From Mesorhizobium sp. AR07 (lineage in GTDB: Bacteria > Pseudomonadota > Alphaproteobacteria > Rhizobiales > Rhizobiaceae): a stretch of 64,000 nt of DNA. The notes under the pieces were generated by a model. That model was not told the origin of the DNA, ran no database searches, and saw nothing but the letters and a program-made list of their open reading frames with translations. Positions 8,790 through 17,030 of this stretch are shown piece by piece; within the stretch, counting starts at the first letter, position 1, and the number at the start of each line of letters is the position of its first letter. A program made the position numbers and the translations under genes. The DNA lies in assembly GCF_024746815.1 (NCBI RefSeq), contig NZ_CP080525.1:2294001-2358000 (forward strand). Reading direction: 5' to 3'.

Positions 8790-9039
8790 GTAGGCGAAGC
8801 ACGGGGCTGGAGAGCATCGATCATCGCCTCATTAGATGCGGAGATAGCGATGAACCTGATCTCAGAGGGCTCTGGAAGGGATCGGTTGCAGACGCGCGCT
8901 GTATCAACCCAAATGCCCTCAGTCAGGCCCGGCGGCCCCGTGGAGGCGGTCAGGCCCCGATCCAGGGCCGGTGCCCGCAGAGGCGGCCCAACAGCCACCT
9001 TCCCTAGATCAGCGTCCTACACCCGCCCGCTAACCTTTA
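8790..9039. other. Gene-free stretch
   Basis: Nothing recognised in either strand up to the promoter at 9040. Confidence 0.4.
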
Positions 9040-9064
9040 GGAACCATTCGTAAGCCGTCGAGTT
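9040..9064 (+). promoter_or_regulatory. EcfG-type general-stress promoter for the DUF6894 gene
   Basis: GGAAC (9040-9044), 17 bases, GTT (9062-9064), 26 bp upstream of the ATG at 9090. Confidence 0.8.
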
Positions 9065-9089
9065 GATATTGCAGCGCTGAGGTTCCGCG

Positions 9090-9530
9090 ATGGCAAGATA
9101 CTTTTTTGATATCTACAACGGAGCCAGCACAACGGTCGATGTGGCCGGGCTCGTTTGCGATGCGCTTTCCGAAGTCAGCGATCACGCTGTCGACATGCTA
9201 CCAGATATTGCACGTGGCGAGCTGCCCGACGGTCCCAATCGAATTTTCTGGGTGAAAGTTCGCGGTGAGGACGGTGAACATCTTTATCGCGCGACACTCG
9301 CCCTTTCATCGGCTTGGCTTGTTGATGGCACGGATGGTCGCAACCAGCCAGGCGAGAAGTTGGCAATTGCGGCGCTGCGACGCACGAGTGCGCAAATCAA
9401 GGCGATCAGACGTGATTTGGCAGAAGACGGCTTTACGGCGCATATGCAGGAAATCGACTCCTTGATGGGAGTGGCTCAGCTCGAAACCGATCGATTGCTG
9501 AAGCGAACCTCCGGATCCCAGCCAAGCTGA
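9090..9530 (+). CDS. DUF6894-type small protein
   Basis: A 146-residue cytoplasmic protein that begins MARYFFDIYNG, like the rhizobial family in which MPRYFFD is followed by a D..G.....AR..A pattern. The second half (RYRATLALSSAWLVD-like region, then a helical tail ending LETDRLLKRTSGS) has no known function. A strong EcfG-type promoter stands immediately upstream, so stress induction is likely. A decayed second copy lies at 10545-10757, with many matches in the second half, showing a local duplication. Confidence 0.75.
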   Translation: MARYFFDIYNGASTTVDVAGLVCDALSEVSDHAVDMLPDIARGELPDGPNRIFWVKVRGEDGEHLYRATLALSSAWLVDGTDGRNQPGEKLAIAALRRTSAQIKAIRRDLAEDGFTAHMQEIDSLMGVAQLETDRLLKRTSGSQPS

Positions 9531-9541
9531 CAAGAACGAAT

Positions 9542-9781
9542 TCAAGCAGACCAGGCGCGCTTTACAAGCCCAGCCACGCTTGGAGGCTGGACGTCGCGGC
9601 TGGCAATCCGGTTGAGTACGCAGTCATCGACATGTTCTTGTCCCGTCAACTCGCGCACCAGAGCCCTGGCATGCTCCAATCTTCGCCCTTCAGATATAAA
9701 CCCTTTGGCCGCCATTGTTCTGAAGGCGTCGCGCAGAATTTGGAAATCGTAACAGGATATGAAGTCGTGGTGGCTGTCCAT
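9542..9781 (-). CDS. Small helical protein of a local three-member family
   Basis: A 79-residue soluble helical protein, function unknown. It shares a loose pattern (L..AF.......I......E.A...V..L...G...DD.L) with the products of 25373-25594 and 58713-58937, suggesting one family. The 5' flank (9785-9900) closely resembles the flank of the 58937 gene. It is convergent with the DUF6894 gene. Confidence 0.6.
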   Translation of the reverse strand: MDSHHDFISCYDFQILRDAFRTMAAKGFISEGRRLEHARALVRELTGQEHVDDCVLNRIASRDVQPPSVAGLVKRAWSA

Positions 9782-9784
9782 TGA

Positions 9785-9900
9785 ATAGCTCCCACAGGGG
9801 CGGGAGTACGATGAACGCTCTCAAGCGCCGGCGCCCATTCAGTGGCCGGCGACAGTCGGATTGTACGCTTCAGACAACCGGTTAGCGAGTCATTCCGAAA
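9785..9900 (-). repeat. Conserved 5' flank shared with 58940-59057 (copy 1)
   Basis: Read toward the gene on the minus strand, both flanks carry TGACTCGCTAACCG, then TGTC, AAGCGTA, then GTCGCC and a GC-rich inverted repeat (GGCGCCGGCGCTTGA here), then CGCCCC before the start codon. About three quarters of the bases agree over 100 bp, more than the coding regions share. Confidence 0.7.
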
Positions 9901-10028
9901 ACAGGGACGTGCAAAACCCGCTTTCCAGAGGGGGACTTTGGAAGCGGGCTCTTTTGCAACCGGAAGCGCGCGAAGCATCCAGCGTCTACTAACATCTTGG
10001 AACGGCGTTTGTTCCGGTCGACGCTGGG

Positions 10029-10361
10029 TTATTCGATAACCTGGACTATCCGGCGAGAGGCGGGATCAACGAGCACCGCATGATCTCCAACGACGACGTA
10101 CTTATATTTCACGTCGGGCACGTCGATCGAATGAAGTTCGACCGTGTCGGGCAGAGCCGACCCGACGTTTAGTTCCACGCCGAGCAGACTGATTGATGCA
10201 AGGTGCTGCTTGTGCACGTACTCGCGTATGACGGTCTGTTGTTCGGGAGCAACCACGACCCGTTGTTCGGGAGCAACCACGACGACGTCCTCTGCCGCGG
10301 CCACACCAATACCAGCGACCAAAACAAGACCGGCCGCCGCCGTGATAAGATAATTCTTCAT
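10029..10361 (-). CDS. DUF1236 family secreted protein
   Basis: A 110-residue exported protein: signal peptide (about residues 1-21, ending VAAAE), then a duplicated VVVAPEQ segment, a VIREYV motif and a C-terminal DUF1236 domain with VPDVKYKYVVVGDHAVLVDP and ending RRIVQVIE. The function of the family is unknown; it is common in the rhizobial periplasm. The start at 10361 has CAGGAG upstream; the upstream ATG at 10382 is less likely because the signal peptide would be displaced. A GGAAC-N17-GTT promoter lies about 80 bp upstream, so it is probably part of the stress regulon. Confidence 0.8.
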   Translation of the reverse strand: MKNYLITAAAGLVLVAGIGVAAAEDVVVVAPEQRVVVAPEQQTVIREYVHKQHLASISLLGVELNVGSALPDTVELHSIDVPDVKYKYVVVGDHAVLVDPASRRIVQVIE

Positions 10362-10442
10362 TGTAAACTCCTGTGAGGGCATCGCCTTTTTGAGTGCGTC
10401 GCGGGCGACTGGCTTGATCCCGTTATGGCGAACCCTGAAGCT

Positions 10443-10467
10443 AACTCTGGTGGACGTCTATGGTTCC
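10443..10467 (-). promoter_or_regulatory. EcfG-type general-stress promoter for the DUF1236 gene
   Basis: Minus strand GGAAC (10467-10463), 17 bases, GTT (10445-10443), about 80 bp before the start at 10361. Confidence 0.75.
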
Positions 10468-10544
10468 GTCGGCAGCAGCCAAATGATCGACCCATGCACG
10501 CAAATTGCTCGCTGCCCGAGGCGCCCCAGAACTTCACCAACGCA

Positions 10545-10757
10545 CGGTACCTCCAGACATTTCGCGACGAGCTGCCTGACGGGGAACACGTGTATCGTGC
10601 GACACTGGCCCTTTCGTCCGCATGGCTTGTCGACGACACGGACGGCCGTAGCCAACCTGGCGAAAACTTAGCATGAGATCGACGCCTTGATCGGCGTGGC
10701 TCAGCTTGAGACAGATCGATCGCTCAAGAGAACCTGCGGATCCAAGTCAAGCTGACA
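10545..10757 (+). pseudogene. Decayed copy of the DUF6894-type gene
   Basis: This matches the second half of the gene at 9090-9530: DELPDGEHVYRATLALSSAW and then SQPGENLA, followed by a stop and, after a deletion of the central helix, DALIGVAQLETDRSLKRT in a different frame. The shared sequence continues a little past the stop codons of both copies. The N-terminal MARYFFD part is missing. It is a tandem duplicate that lost its 5' end and about 60 bp inside. Confidence 0.75.
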
Positions 10758-10863
10758 CGAACGGATTCAGGCGCGCTAGCTGTGAGCTTTCGGGAGGTTG
10801 TCCATTCGGACCGGACCGGAGAGACTGGAGTTACCAGGCTTCAGCACTCACCGGAGGGTCCGA

Positions 10864-11819
10864 ATGAACATCCACAAGAATGCCCGTCTCACGCCGCTGC
10901 GTCGAGAGGAGATGGCGCTGTCGGTGATAGAAGGGGCTTTTTCCAAAGCCCATGCGGCGCGCGTCTACGGCGTGTCGGCCAAGATCGTGGCGCGTTGGGT
11001 CGAGCGCTATAAGGCCGAAGGGCGGGCCGGCATGATCGACCGTTCCTCGCGGCCCGCCCATATGCCACAGGCCACCGCTGCGTTGATCGCCGAGCGCATC
11101 ATGGCGCTGCGGCGGCAACGTTGGACCGGCAAGCACATCGCCCATGAGGTCGGCGTCTCGCCCGCCACCGTTAGCCGCGTTCTCAAGCGTGCCGGACTGT
11201 CGCGGCTCAGGGATATCGAACCGGCCGAGCCGATCCGACGCTACGAGCGCGAGCATCCCGGCGAGATGATCCATATCGACATCAAGAAGCTCGGTCGTTT
11301 CGAGCGCATCGGTCATCGCATTACCGGCAAGCGCACCGGCAATGCCAGCTCGCGCGGCAGCAGTTGGGAGTTCGTCCATGTCTGCATCGACGACGCCTCC
11401 CGCATCGCCTTCTCGCAGATCCTGCCCGACGAGAAAAAGAAAGCGCCATCGCCTTCCTCAAAGCGGCGGTCGCCTACTACGCCAGCCTCGGCGTCGCGAT
11501 AGCCCGCGTCATGACCGACAACGGCTCCTGCTACAGATCGAAGGCCTTCGCCAAGGCCTGCCGCGATCTCGGTCTCAAGCACGTCAGGACAAGGCCTTAC
11601 ACGCCCAAGACCAATGGCAAGGCCGAGCGCTTCATCCAGACGGCGCTGCGCGAATGGGCCTATGCCATCGCTTATCCGACTTCAGATCACCGCGCCGCCG
11701 AACTGCCTGTCTGGCTGCACAGATACAATTGGCATCGCCCACACGGCAGCCTAAAGTCCAAACCACCCATCAGTCGCCTCGATCTAACCCCGGACAACCT
11801 GTTGAGGCTCCACACCTAG
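10864..11819 (+). mobile_element. IS481-family transposase, frameshifted
   Basis: Transposase of about 318 residues in two frames. The first frame (10864 to about 11440) has the N-terminal helix-turn-helix (SKAHAARVYGVSAKIVARWV), a second HTH and the first catalytic Asp in HIDIKKLG and CIDDASR. The second frame (about 11440-11819) has the MTDNGSCYRS Asp motif and the KTNGKAERFIQ Glu motif, then the WLHRYNWHRPHGSL end. The break is at GAGAAAAAGAAAGCG near 11436-11450, where one base is missing relative to the expected reading. IS481 transposases are normally one ORF, so this is probably inactive, unless a -1 slip on the A-rich run restores it. Terminal repeats were not resolved. Confidence 0.8.
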
Positions 11820-11921
11820 CTAGGGTCAAAACCCAATCGTTCTGATGACCCGAGTGCGACCGAGGTCGTGCGAAAACGCGATTGCGCCTGTCGTTCGGGA
11901 CCATGGGTTCGCAACTCCGGG

Positions 11922-12230
11922 CTACCGCCACCGACGACCAAATCGACCACTCGATCCGCCGCCAAAACGACCGCCTCCGGCAACCAGCCGGATAATGAGG
12001 AGAAGCACAATCGCGCCGACGGTGGCGTTGATGATCAAGCTGATCGTCCCGCTCCCAAGATGGATGCCTAAGCGAGGCAGCAGCCAGTCACCGATGAACG
12101 CGCCGATGATCCCGATTACTATGTCCCCGATTAGACCAAAGCCGGCCCCCCGCACGATCTTCCCGGCCAACCATCCGGCAGCAAGGCCGACTACCAATAT
12201 GACAATGATGCTTTCGTTCGACAGATACAT
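11922..12230 (-). CDS. GlsB/YeaQ/YmgE family membrane protein
   Basis: A 102-residue inner-membrane protein of the transglycosylase-associated (GlsB/YeaQ/YmgE) family. It has three hydrophobic segments (about 8-27, 35-56 and 66-88) rich in Gly, with GLAAGWLAGKIVRG and GDIVIGIIGAFIGDWL as family motifs, and an Arg/Gly-rich tail. The tail is longer than in typical 85-residue members. GGGAGGAT stands before the ATG at 12230. Homologues are often stress induced, but I do not see a clean EcfG-type promoter here. Confidence 0.8.
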   Translation of the reverse strand: MYLSNESIIVILVVGLAAGWLAGKIVRGAGFGLIGDIVIGIIGAFIGDWLLPRLGIHLGSGTISLIINATVGAIVLLLIIRLVAGGGRFGGGSSGRFGRRWR

Positions 12231-12253
12231 GGTGATCCTCCCAGGCTCCCTTT

Positions 12254-12511
12254 TCACTGTGCGAATAGCGCCCGTAAACTAACCGATCCTTTATCCCCAC
12301 GAAAGCCACAGCACGTCGGTGGTTCGACGCGACCGCCGGGCGGCGACCCAAGCAAATGCCATGGTGACCAATTGCGACCGCTGCCCAACCGTTCGGCCTC
12401 GGCACAGGATGTCGCAACCGCGACCATGAAGCCAGCATCTGCGGGCGCAAGTTCCAAATCCACGGCGATCAAAGCCTCATCGTCAAGCACGAGCACAAGG
12501 GGTTCTCTCAT
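12254..12511 (-). pseudogene. Response-regulator receiver fragment
   Basis: The first 42 residues (VLVLDDEALIAVDLEL and then AGFMVAVATSCAEAERL) match the N-terminal strand and acidic pocket of a single-domain receiver. After this the reading loses similarity, and the phosphorylated Asp and the switch residues are missing. Probably a 3'-truncated or frameshifted receiver gene. Confidence 0.55.
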
Positions 12512-12538
12512 GGCAAGCGAGTTCTCTTGGATGCCACC

Positions 12539-12564
12539 GGAACCTTTCGGGGAGTGCCGCGGTT
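12539..12564 (+). promoter_or_regulatory. EcfG-type general-stress promoter for the DoxX gene
   Basis: GGAAC (12539-12543), 18 bases, GTT (12562-12564), 35 bp upstream of the ATG at 12599. Confidence 0.75.
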
Positions 12565-12598
12565 AAGCTCGATAGAAACCAGTACGACGGAGTTTCCC

Positions 12599-12985
12599 AT
12601 GCTCCAAGGTCTTTCCAGATACTCGCCTCAGGCGTTGGGAGTGCTTAGGATCGTTGTGGGGCTTCTGTTTCTTGAACATGGCAGCCAAAAGCTTTTCAAC
12701 TTTCCACCATCGACTATGCCCGCACAGCCCGGCATGGAAACGCTGATGATTGTAACGGGCATTCTTGAATTGCTCGGCGGTATGCTGATCCTGGTTGGCT
12801 TTTTGACCCGGCCCGTCTCGTTCGTTCTCTGCGGAATGATGGCGGTCGCCTATTTCATGGTTCACGCCCAAAAGGGTTTTTTCCCCGCGAACAATGTGGG
12901 CGATGCAGCGATCCTGTTCTGCTTTGCCTTCTTCTACCTGTTTTTCGCAGGGCCTGGAGCTTGGAGCGTCGACAACCGGGGCTGA
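12599..12985 (+). CDS. DoxX family membrane protein
   Basis: A 128-residue inner-membrane protein of the DoxX family with four hydrophobic segments (about 14-32, 52-72, 76-94 and 100-120). LRIVVGLLFLEHGSQKLF at the start, GMETLMIVTGILELLGG and the FFPANNVGDAAILFCFAFFYL segment are typical. Members act in redox or thiosulfate-related processes or in oxidative stress, but the role of this subgroup is not fixed. The start at 12599 has GGAG 8 bases upstream. An EcfG-type promoter precedes it, so general-stress control is likely. Confidence 0.85.
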   Translation: MLQGLSRYSPQALGVLRIVVGLLFLEHGSQKLFNFPPSTMPAQPGMETLMIVTGILELLGGMLILVGFLTRPVSFVLCGMMAVAYFMVHAQKGFFPANNVGDAAILFCFAFFYLFFAGPGAWSVDNRG

Positions 12986-13129
12986 GCGAGATGACAAGCG
13001 CATTGTCGGAAATATGGGCTTGGCGGGCGATCGATCAGAACGCTCTTGAAGAGAGCGACGCGGACACCGGTCGGCTGCGCCAACGTCGGAGACGCGGCGT
13101 CGTAGCATGATGGAATCCATGCCTTGCAA

Positions 13130-14271
13130 AATCATGGGCCTCCGCCACCAAACGTAAATGCATCCCGCCAGGACACCGCTTCACTCGCGAATCTTTCAGC
13201 GGATCGCCAACGCGTCCTGGCCGTTCGCTTCTGGCGTAGCGCGTCAGGATTCTGGAGAGGACCCAACTGCTCGAAGGCTTGGGTTCCTACTGTGCTGGTC
13301 TTGGTTAGCGTGCTGCTGCAGTTGGCGATCCAATATCGCCTGAGCTATTGGAGCCGAGACTTTTTCGATGCGTTCGGCCGACGCGACAGCGTCGTCTTGA
13401 GAGCCCAGGCATTGCTCTTCCTGCCGCTTGCCGGCTCAAGTATCCTCGTGGCGGTTCTTGGCGTTTGGTCGCTCATGACGACGCAGCGGAGATGGCGCGC
13501 ATGAGTTGACCCAGCATCTGATCGACGATTGGCTGAAGAATGACCTCTTCCGCAAACTTCAATTTTCGGTTGGCGAGGACCAGAACCCGGAATACCGAAT
13601 TGCTGAAGATGCTCGAGTTGCAACGGATGCACCCATAAGCATGGCCATTGGACTGCTCAAGGCCGTGCTCAGCGCGGGAATATTTATCGGCATCCTCTGG
13701 AACGTCGGTGGGGATCTCGTGATGCCATGAGCTGACCGTGCCCAAGTACCTGGTCATTGCAGTTGCGACATATTCGGTACTTTTGACTTTGGCGATGGCG
13801 ATCGTCGGTCGCCCCTTGATGAGAGTCATTGCCGGCAAGAATGCAGCGGAGGCACAGCTTCGGTCGGTAGGATCGCATCTGAGAGAACGCGACGAGTCTC
13901 CATCCGGGTCGCAAAGAGAGTTCGATCAGCATCGGTCACTCAGTCAGGCGCTCGATGACGTGATAGCCCGCTGGCGGGACCTGTGCGTGCAGCTGATGCG
14001 CACAACACTCGTTTCACAAGGTAATGCGCTGCTGGCTCCTGTTATCGCTTGGGTTCTCTGTGCGCCGAAATACCTGATTGGAACGATGTCGCTTGGAGAA
14101 GTTGCCCAGGTGACGGCGGCTTTCGTTATTGTACAGGCGGCTCTCAACTGGCTTGTCGACAACTATGCGGGCTTGGCAGATTGCCTTTCTTCGATAAATC
14201 GCGTCGCCTCGTTGCTCCTGGCGCTTGATCAGCTGGAAGGTATCCCCCCGGGGGACCGCGCTGGGAGCTGA
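13130..14271 (+). pseudogene. Broken SbmA/BacA-like ABC transporter permease-ATPase gene
   Basis: Three consecutive reading segments together resemble the membrane half of a YddA/SbmA/BacA-type exporter: a first span set (about 13170-13504) with YRLSYWSRDFFDAF, a middle part (13505-13730) with NPEYRIAEDARVAT, and a third (13738-14271) with the fourth to sixth spans and a SSINRVASLL motif. They are separated by a frameshift near 13500 and a stop at 13729. The C-terminal ATPase domain (Walker A and B) is missing. In Rhizobiales such transporters export or import peptides or lipids. This copy cannot be functional. Confidence 0.75.
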
Positions 14272-14373
14272 GGCTGATGTCACGTTGTTTGAGTGCGTTT
14301 CGAGCCGCGACCGAGGAATGATGGCTCGCCCGCCGTTCTGATTATCATCGGGCATCAATAACCCACACGGCAC

Positions 14374-14399
14374 GGAACGAAGCATAGGCACGGGCCGTT
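14374..14399 (+). promoter_or_regulatory. EcfG-type general-stress promoter for the COG4315 gene
   Basis: GGAAC (14374-14378), 18 bases, GTT (14397-14399), 52 bp upstream of the ATG at 14451. Confidence 0.75.
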
Positions 14400-14450
14400 G
14401 GGTTTATGGCGGCGTTTGACCGTCCAACAACAATATAAGGAGCGATCGAC

Positions 14451-14828
14451 ATGAAACGCATTGCATTTGGACTCGCCGCCGTACTTGTCACCGCTGGAAT
14501 GGGTTTTGCAGCCGAACCTGCAATGATGACGAAAACGCCGAAAGGTAACATCTATACCGATGCCAAGGGCATGACGCTTTATACGTTCGACCAAGACAAG
14601 GCGGGCAAGTCTGCCTGCTATGACGCGTGTGCGGCTACCTGGCCTGCGCTTAAGGCTGATGCCAAGGCAAAGGCCGAGGGGAAATGGACTGTCATCGATC
14701 GTACCGGCGGCGGCAAAATGTGGGCCTATGACGGAAAGCCGCTCTATACATATGCCAAGGATAAGAAAGCCGGCGATATGACCGGCGAGGGTGTTGGCGG
14801 CGTCTGGCACATGGCCAAAGCCGGCTAG
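14451..14828 (+). CDS. Secreted repeat protein (COG4315 family)
   Basis: A 125-residue exported protein. The signal peptide (about residues 1-21, ending GFAA) is followed by two copies of the family repeat: GMTLYTFDQDKAGKSACYDA near 40 and GKPLYTYAKDKKAGDMTGEG near 95, with ATWPAL between them. Family members are predicted periplasmic or lipoprotein-like, with unknown function. AAGGAG precedes the ATG. It has its own EcfG-type promoter. Confidence 0.85.
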   Translation: MKRIAFGLAAVLVTAGMGFAAEPAMMTKTPKGNIYTDAKGMTLYTFDQDKAGKSACYDACAATWPALKADAKAKAEGKWTVIDRTGGGKMWAYDGKPLYTYAKDKKAGDMTGEGVGGVWHMAKAG

Positions 14829-14979
14829 GTTGGCGAAACCGTCAGCGGCGCCTTGGGGCGCCCGCTGCCTGACTGTGCTGGCCCACATTTCTACTTTCGA
14901 TGCGCAGCTACGGATGAACTCTGCAAAGGCATGCCACACGGCAAAGAACTGTCAGTGTTTGGTAAGGCAACGCGAGGTA

Positions 14980-15095
14980 TCGGTGCAAAAGCCCTATGAG
15001 CCGGCCTATTTCGCTAGGAAACACGGGATTACAGGCCCAGGCGCGAAAGATCGCCAAGGAGTTTGGCCCATCACGTGTCAGGTGCGACATTGCCG
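14980..15095 (+). pseudogene. DUF3606 gene remnant
   Basis: YEPAYFARKHGIT in one frame and QARKIAKEFGPSR in the next together give the DUF3606 signature (FA.KHGI....A..I......S...CDAA). A frameshift separates them near 15035. The intact counterpart is at 16061-16267. Confidence 0.6.
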
Positions 15096-15696
15096 CCCAA
15101 GATCTCAATCTGGCCCTGCGAGACTACGGCTTGGCAGTCGTGACTGTCCCCCACCTCAATCTTCGCTATCGACAGAATAGCTGGTTTCTGGAGCCCGGAA
15201 TTTACGGACAATGATGCAAAGGTTCTCGATCGGGCTGATGGGTGCGTTGCTCGGCATCCAACCAGATCGACTGGCTCGCCTCCAAAAACCTGCGCTAACT
15301 GCCCTTCATCGCATTGATGCCGATGGCGCGGGGAAAGGCCTGGGCGACAGGAGCCTTGGTGGTGTGACGGGCCTGGCTCAAATGGTCGGGCCGAGGACGT
15401 CTTGTTTGGTCTTCTTGATTTTCGAGCCGAGTGGGCGGCCGCAAGGTTGCCCGGCCGATCTGGCCTGAACCTCGTTCAACGCGAAGCACAAGCGCCGTCG
15501 ACGGGTTGATTCAGGCAAGAACGAAGCCCGCCAAAAGGACCGCAAGGATAAGTCAGAGGGGGTACGGCAAGAAGCCAACGAGCCTCCGAAATGCTATTGT
15601 GCTCCATGGCTCATGCATCCTGACATCTATTTCTCGGCACTATGTCGGGGTGCGGGACCAAGAGGCTCCGATTGACTCGACGTCGATCCTCACCGT
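15096..15696. other. Gene-free stretch
   Basis: No gene I can support. Short ORFs here have no recognisable motif. Confidence 0.4.
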
Positions 15697-15783
15697 TTAG
15701 TACCAGCGTCCACGGCCGTAAAACCCGCCGCCGCCTAGCAGCAAAACAATAAGAACGATGACCAGAATCGTGGTGATATCCAT
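15697..15783 (-). CDS. 28-residue membrane protein, DUF3309-like
   Basis: A tiny protein: MDITTILVIVLIVLLLGGGG, then FYGRGRWY. It is one transmembrane span, a Gly turn and an aromatic/basic tail, resembling short DUF3309-like proteins of Rhizobiales. GGAGGCGCAT stands just before the ATG. A GGAAC-N18-GTT promoter lies about 90 bp upstream on the same strand. Function unknown. Confidence 0.7.
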   Translation of the reverse strand: MDITTILVIVLIVLLLGGGGFYGRGRWY

Positions 15784-15872
15784 ATGCGCCTCCAATGAGT
15801 GCTCCCGGCTATGTTCGCCGTTCGCCGCTCTTGCCCTGGGCTGGGCCTAATGCCTGTGACTTGATCTAGATC

Positions 15873-15898
15873 AACGTTCCGCAGAGCATTCTTGTTCC
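15873..15898 (-). promoter_or_regulatory. EcfG-type general-stress promoter for the 28-residue protein
   Basis: Minus strand GGAAC (15898-15894), 18 bases, GTT (15875-15873), about 90 bp before the start at 15783. Confidence 0.7.
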
Positions 15899-16060
15899 AA
15901 CGGAACTATCTGAAATGCGGATATCCTTGCGCAATAGGGGGCATGTGGTTCACGCGACGACATCCTGGAATATCTCGCGGGATGCTCAACCAGGTGCAGC
16001 GCACGGCTCATGGCTGCGTGCGGACGTCGAATCGTCCTCCCGCAATGCGATCCGAGAATC

Positions 16061-16267
16061 TTATTTCTTGGCCCTTCCAGCCACTGCTGCAACGAACGCG
16101 ACGGCGGCGGCATCACAGATCCTCTTGGACGGCCCGTTGACGGTGGGGATGATCTCAGCTGCTTTCAGGCTGATCCCGTGTTTCACAGCGAAATACGCGA
16201 TCTCGTAAGAAGCGTCGGTGGCTGGGAGTTCAGGATTTTGTATCACCGTCTTGTTTCGGTCGGCCAT
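16061..16267 (-). CDS. DUF3606 family protein
   Basis: A 68-residue cytoplasmic protein with the DUF3606 signature: YEIAYFAVKHGISLKAAEI, then a basic NGPSKRICDAAAVAF helix. The start at 16267 is preceded by GGGAGGAGC; the reading frame stays open far upstream but without a plausible start. The family is short and helical, of unknown function, and is widespread in stress-linked loci of Rhizobiales. A broken second copy lies at 14980-15095. Confidence 0.8.
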   Translation of the reverse strand: MADRNKTVIQNPELPATDASYEIAYFAVKHGISLKAAEIIPTVNGPSKRICDAAAVAFVAAVAGRAKK

Positions 16268-16499
16268 TTGCTCCTCCCGCTCTGAGCCGTTGCAGAAAAG
16301 CACCAAAGCGGAATACCGGGCAAGCCACCGATCGCGCCTTCCCGGCTGGGCTCGACTGCCCTGCAGACCAAGGCTTGAATCCTTCGGAGGGCCGCCTTGT
16401 GTGGTTGCGTTCAAACGCTTGAATGGCGACCGAGCCATCGATAGAAAAATGGCGAGCCTTTCGGCCCGCCACCTTCCGATCGAAACGCTCTCGTCTTGA

Positions 16500-16793
16500 T
16501 CAGTTCGCACCACCAAGCTGTTTGGTCATCTTGCAGAAATTGTCGTGCGACTTTGCAATGGCCTGGTCGCCGCATTCCTTCGTTATTCCGGCCCGGTCGT
16601 CCTCCTTCATAGCCATCCATGCTGCCTTGAATTCCTTCTCCGACTTCATGGTCTTCATGCCGGCGTCCGTAAAGAACGGTGACATCTTAGCCGGATCATC
16701 CAGCGCGGAGGTGCCGGTGCTGCCGCCGGCAAGAGCGGCGCCTGTCATCAACGAGAGAGCCATGGCGCCCATGCAGAGCATCTTGGTGTTCAT
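16500..16793 (-). CDS. Small secreted protein with two cysteines (paralogue)
   Basis: A 97-residue exported protein with a signal peptide (residues 1-22, ending AALAGG) and a Lys/Met-rich mature part with two cysteines (KECGDQA and FCKMTKQ) in the same places as in the 4829-5104 product. Shared blocks are LDDPAKMSPFFTDAGMKTMK and the following AWM.M helix. Function unknown; the paired cysteines suggest one disulfide in the periplasm. It has a perfect EcfG-type promoter 57 bp upstream, so it is likely stress induced, whereas its paralogue near the curli genes is not visibly so. Confidence 0.78.
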   Translation of the reverse strand: MNTKMLCMGAMALSLMTGAALAGGSTGTSALDDPAKMSPFFTDAGMKTMKSEKEFKAAWMAMKEDDRAGITKECGDQAIAKSHDNFCKMTKQLGGAN

Positions 16794-16849
16794 GTCGAAA
16801 ATCCTTTCGGTAGCTTTTGACGATCGTCCAAGGATCGATCATCTCAAAA

Positions 16850-16874
16850 AACGGGAAGAATATCGAAAAGTTCC
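16850..16874 (-). promoter_or_regulatory. EcfG-type general-stress promoter for the secreted cysteine protein
   Basis: Minus strand GGAAC (16874-16870), 17 bases, GTT (16852-16850), 57 bp upstream of the ATG at 16793. Confidence 0.8.
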
Positions 16875-16997
16875 GCTTTCGTTCGGCCATACATATAAAA
16901 ATTCATACGACGCTGGAACCTTGGGGTCTTTGGCGTGTTTTCTTCCGATCTCATTGATCAGCTTGAGAGATGCTCCAGACACGACTTCTCAAACGAG

Positions 16998-17030
16998 CCC
17001 GCCTTCCTACCTAGGATGGCGGGTCTTTTC
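16998..17030 (+). terminator. Orphan rho-independent terminator
   Basis: CCCGCC and GGCGGG pair around a 14-base loop and are followed by TCTTTTC on the + strand. No + strand gene ends before it. Confidence 0.55.

Noticed and set aside
9090..9530. DUF6894 gene as a possible phage protein
   Set aside because: The MARYFFD start and the stress promoter fit the rhizobial chromosomal family better.
10029..10361. Duplicated VVVAPEQ segment as an amyloid or repeat element
   Set aside because: It is only a two-copy local repeat within a DUF1236 protein.
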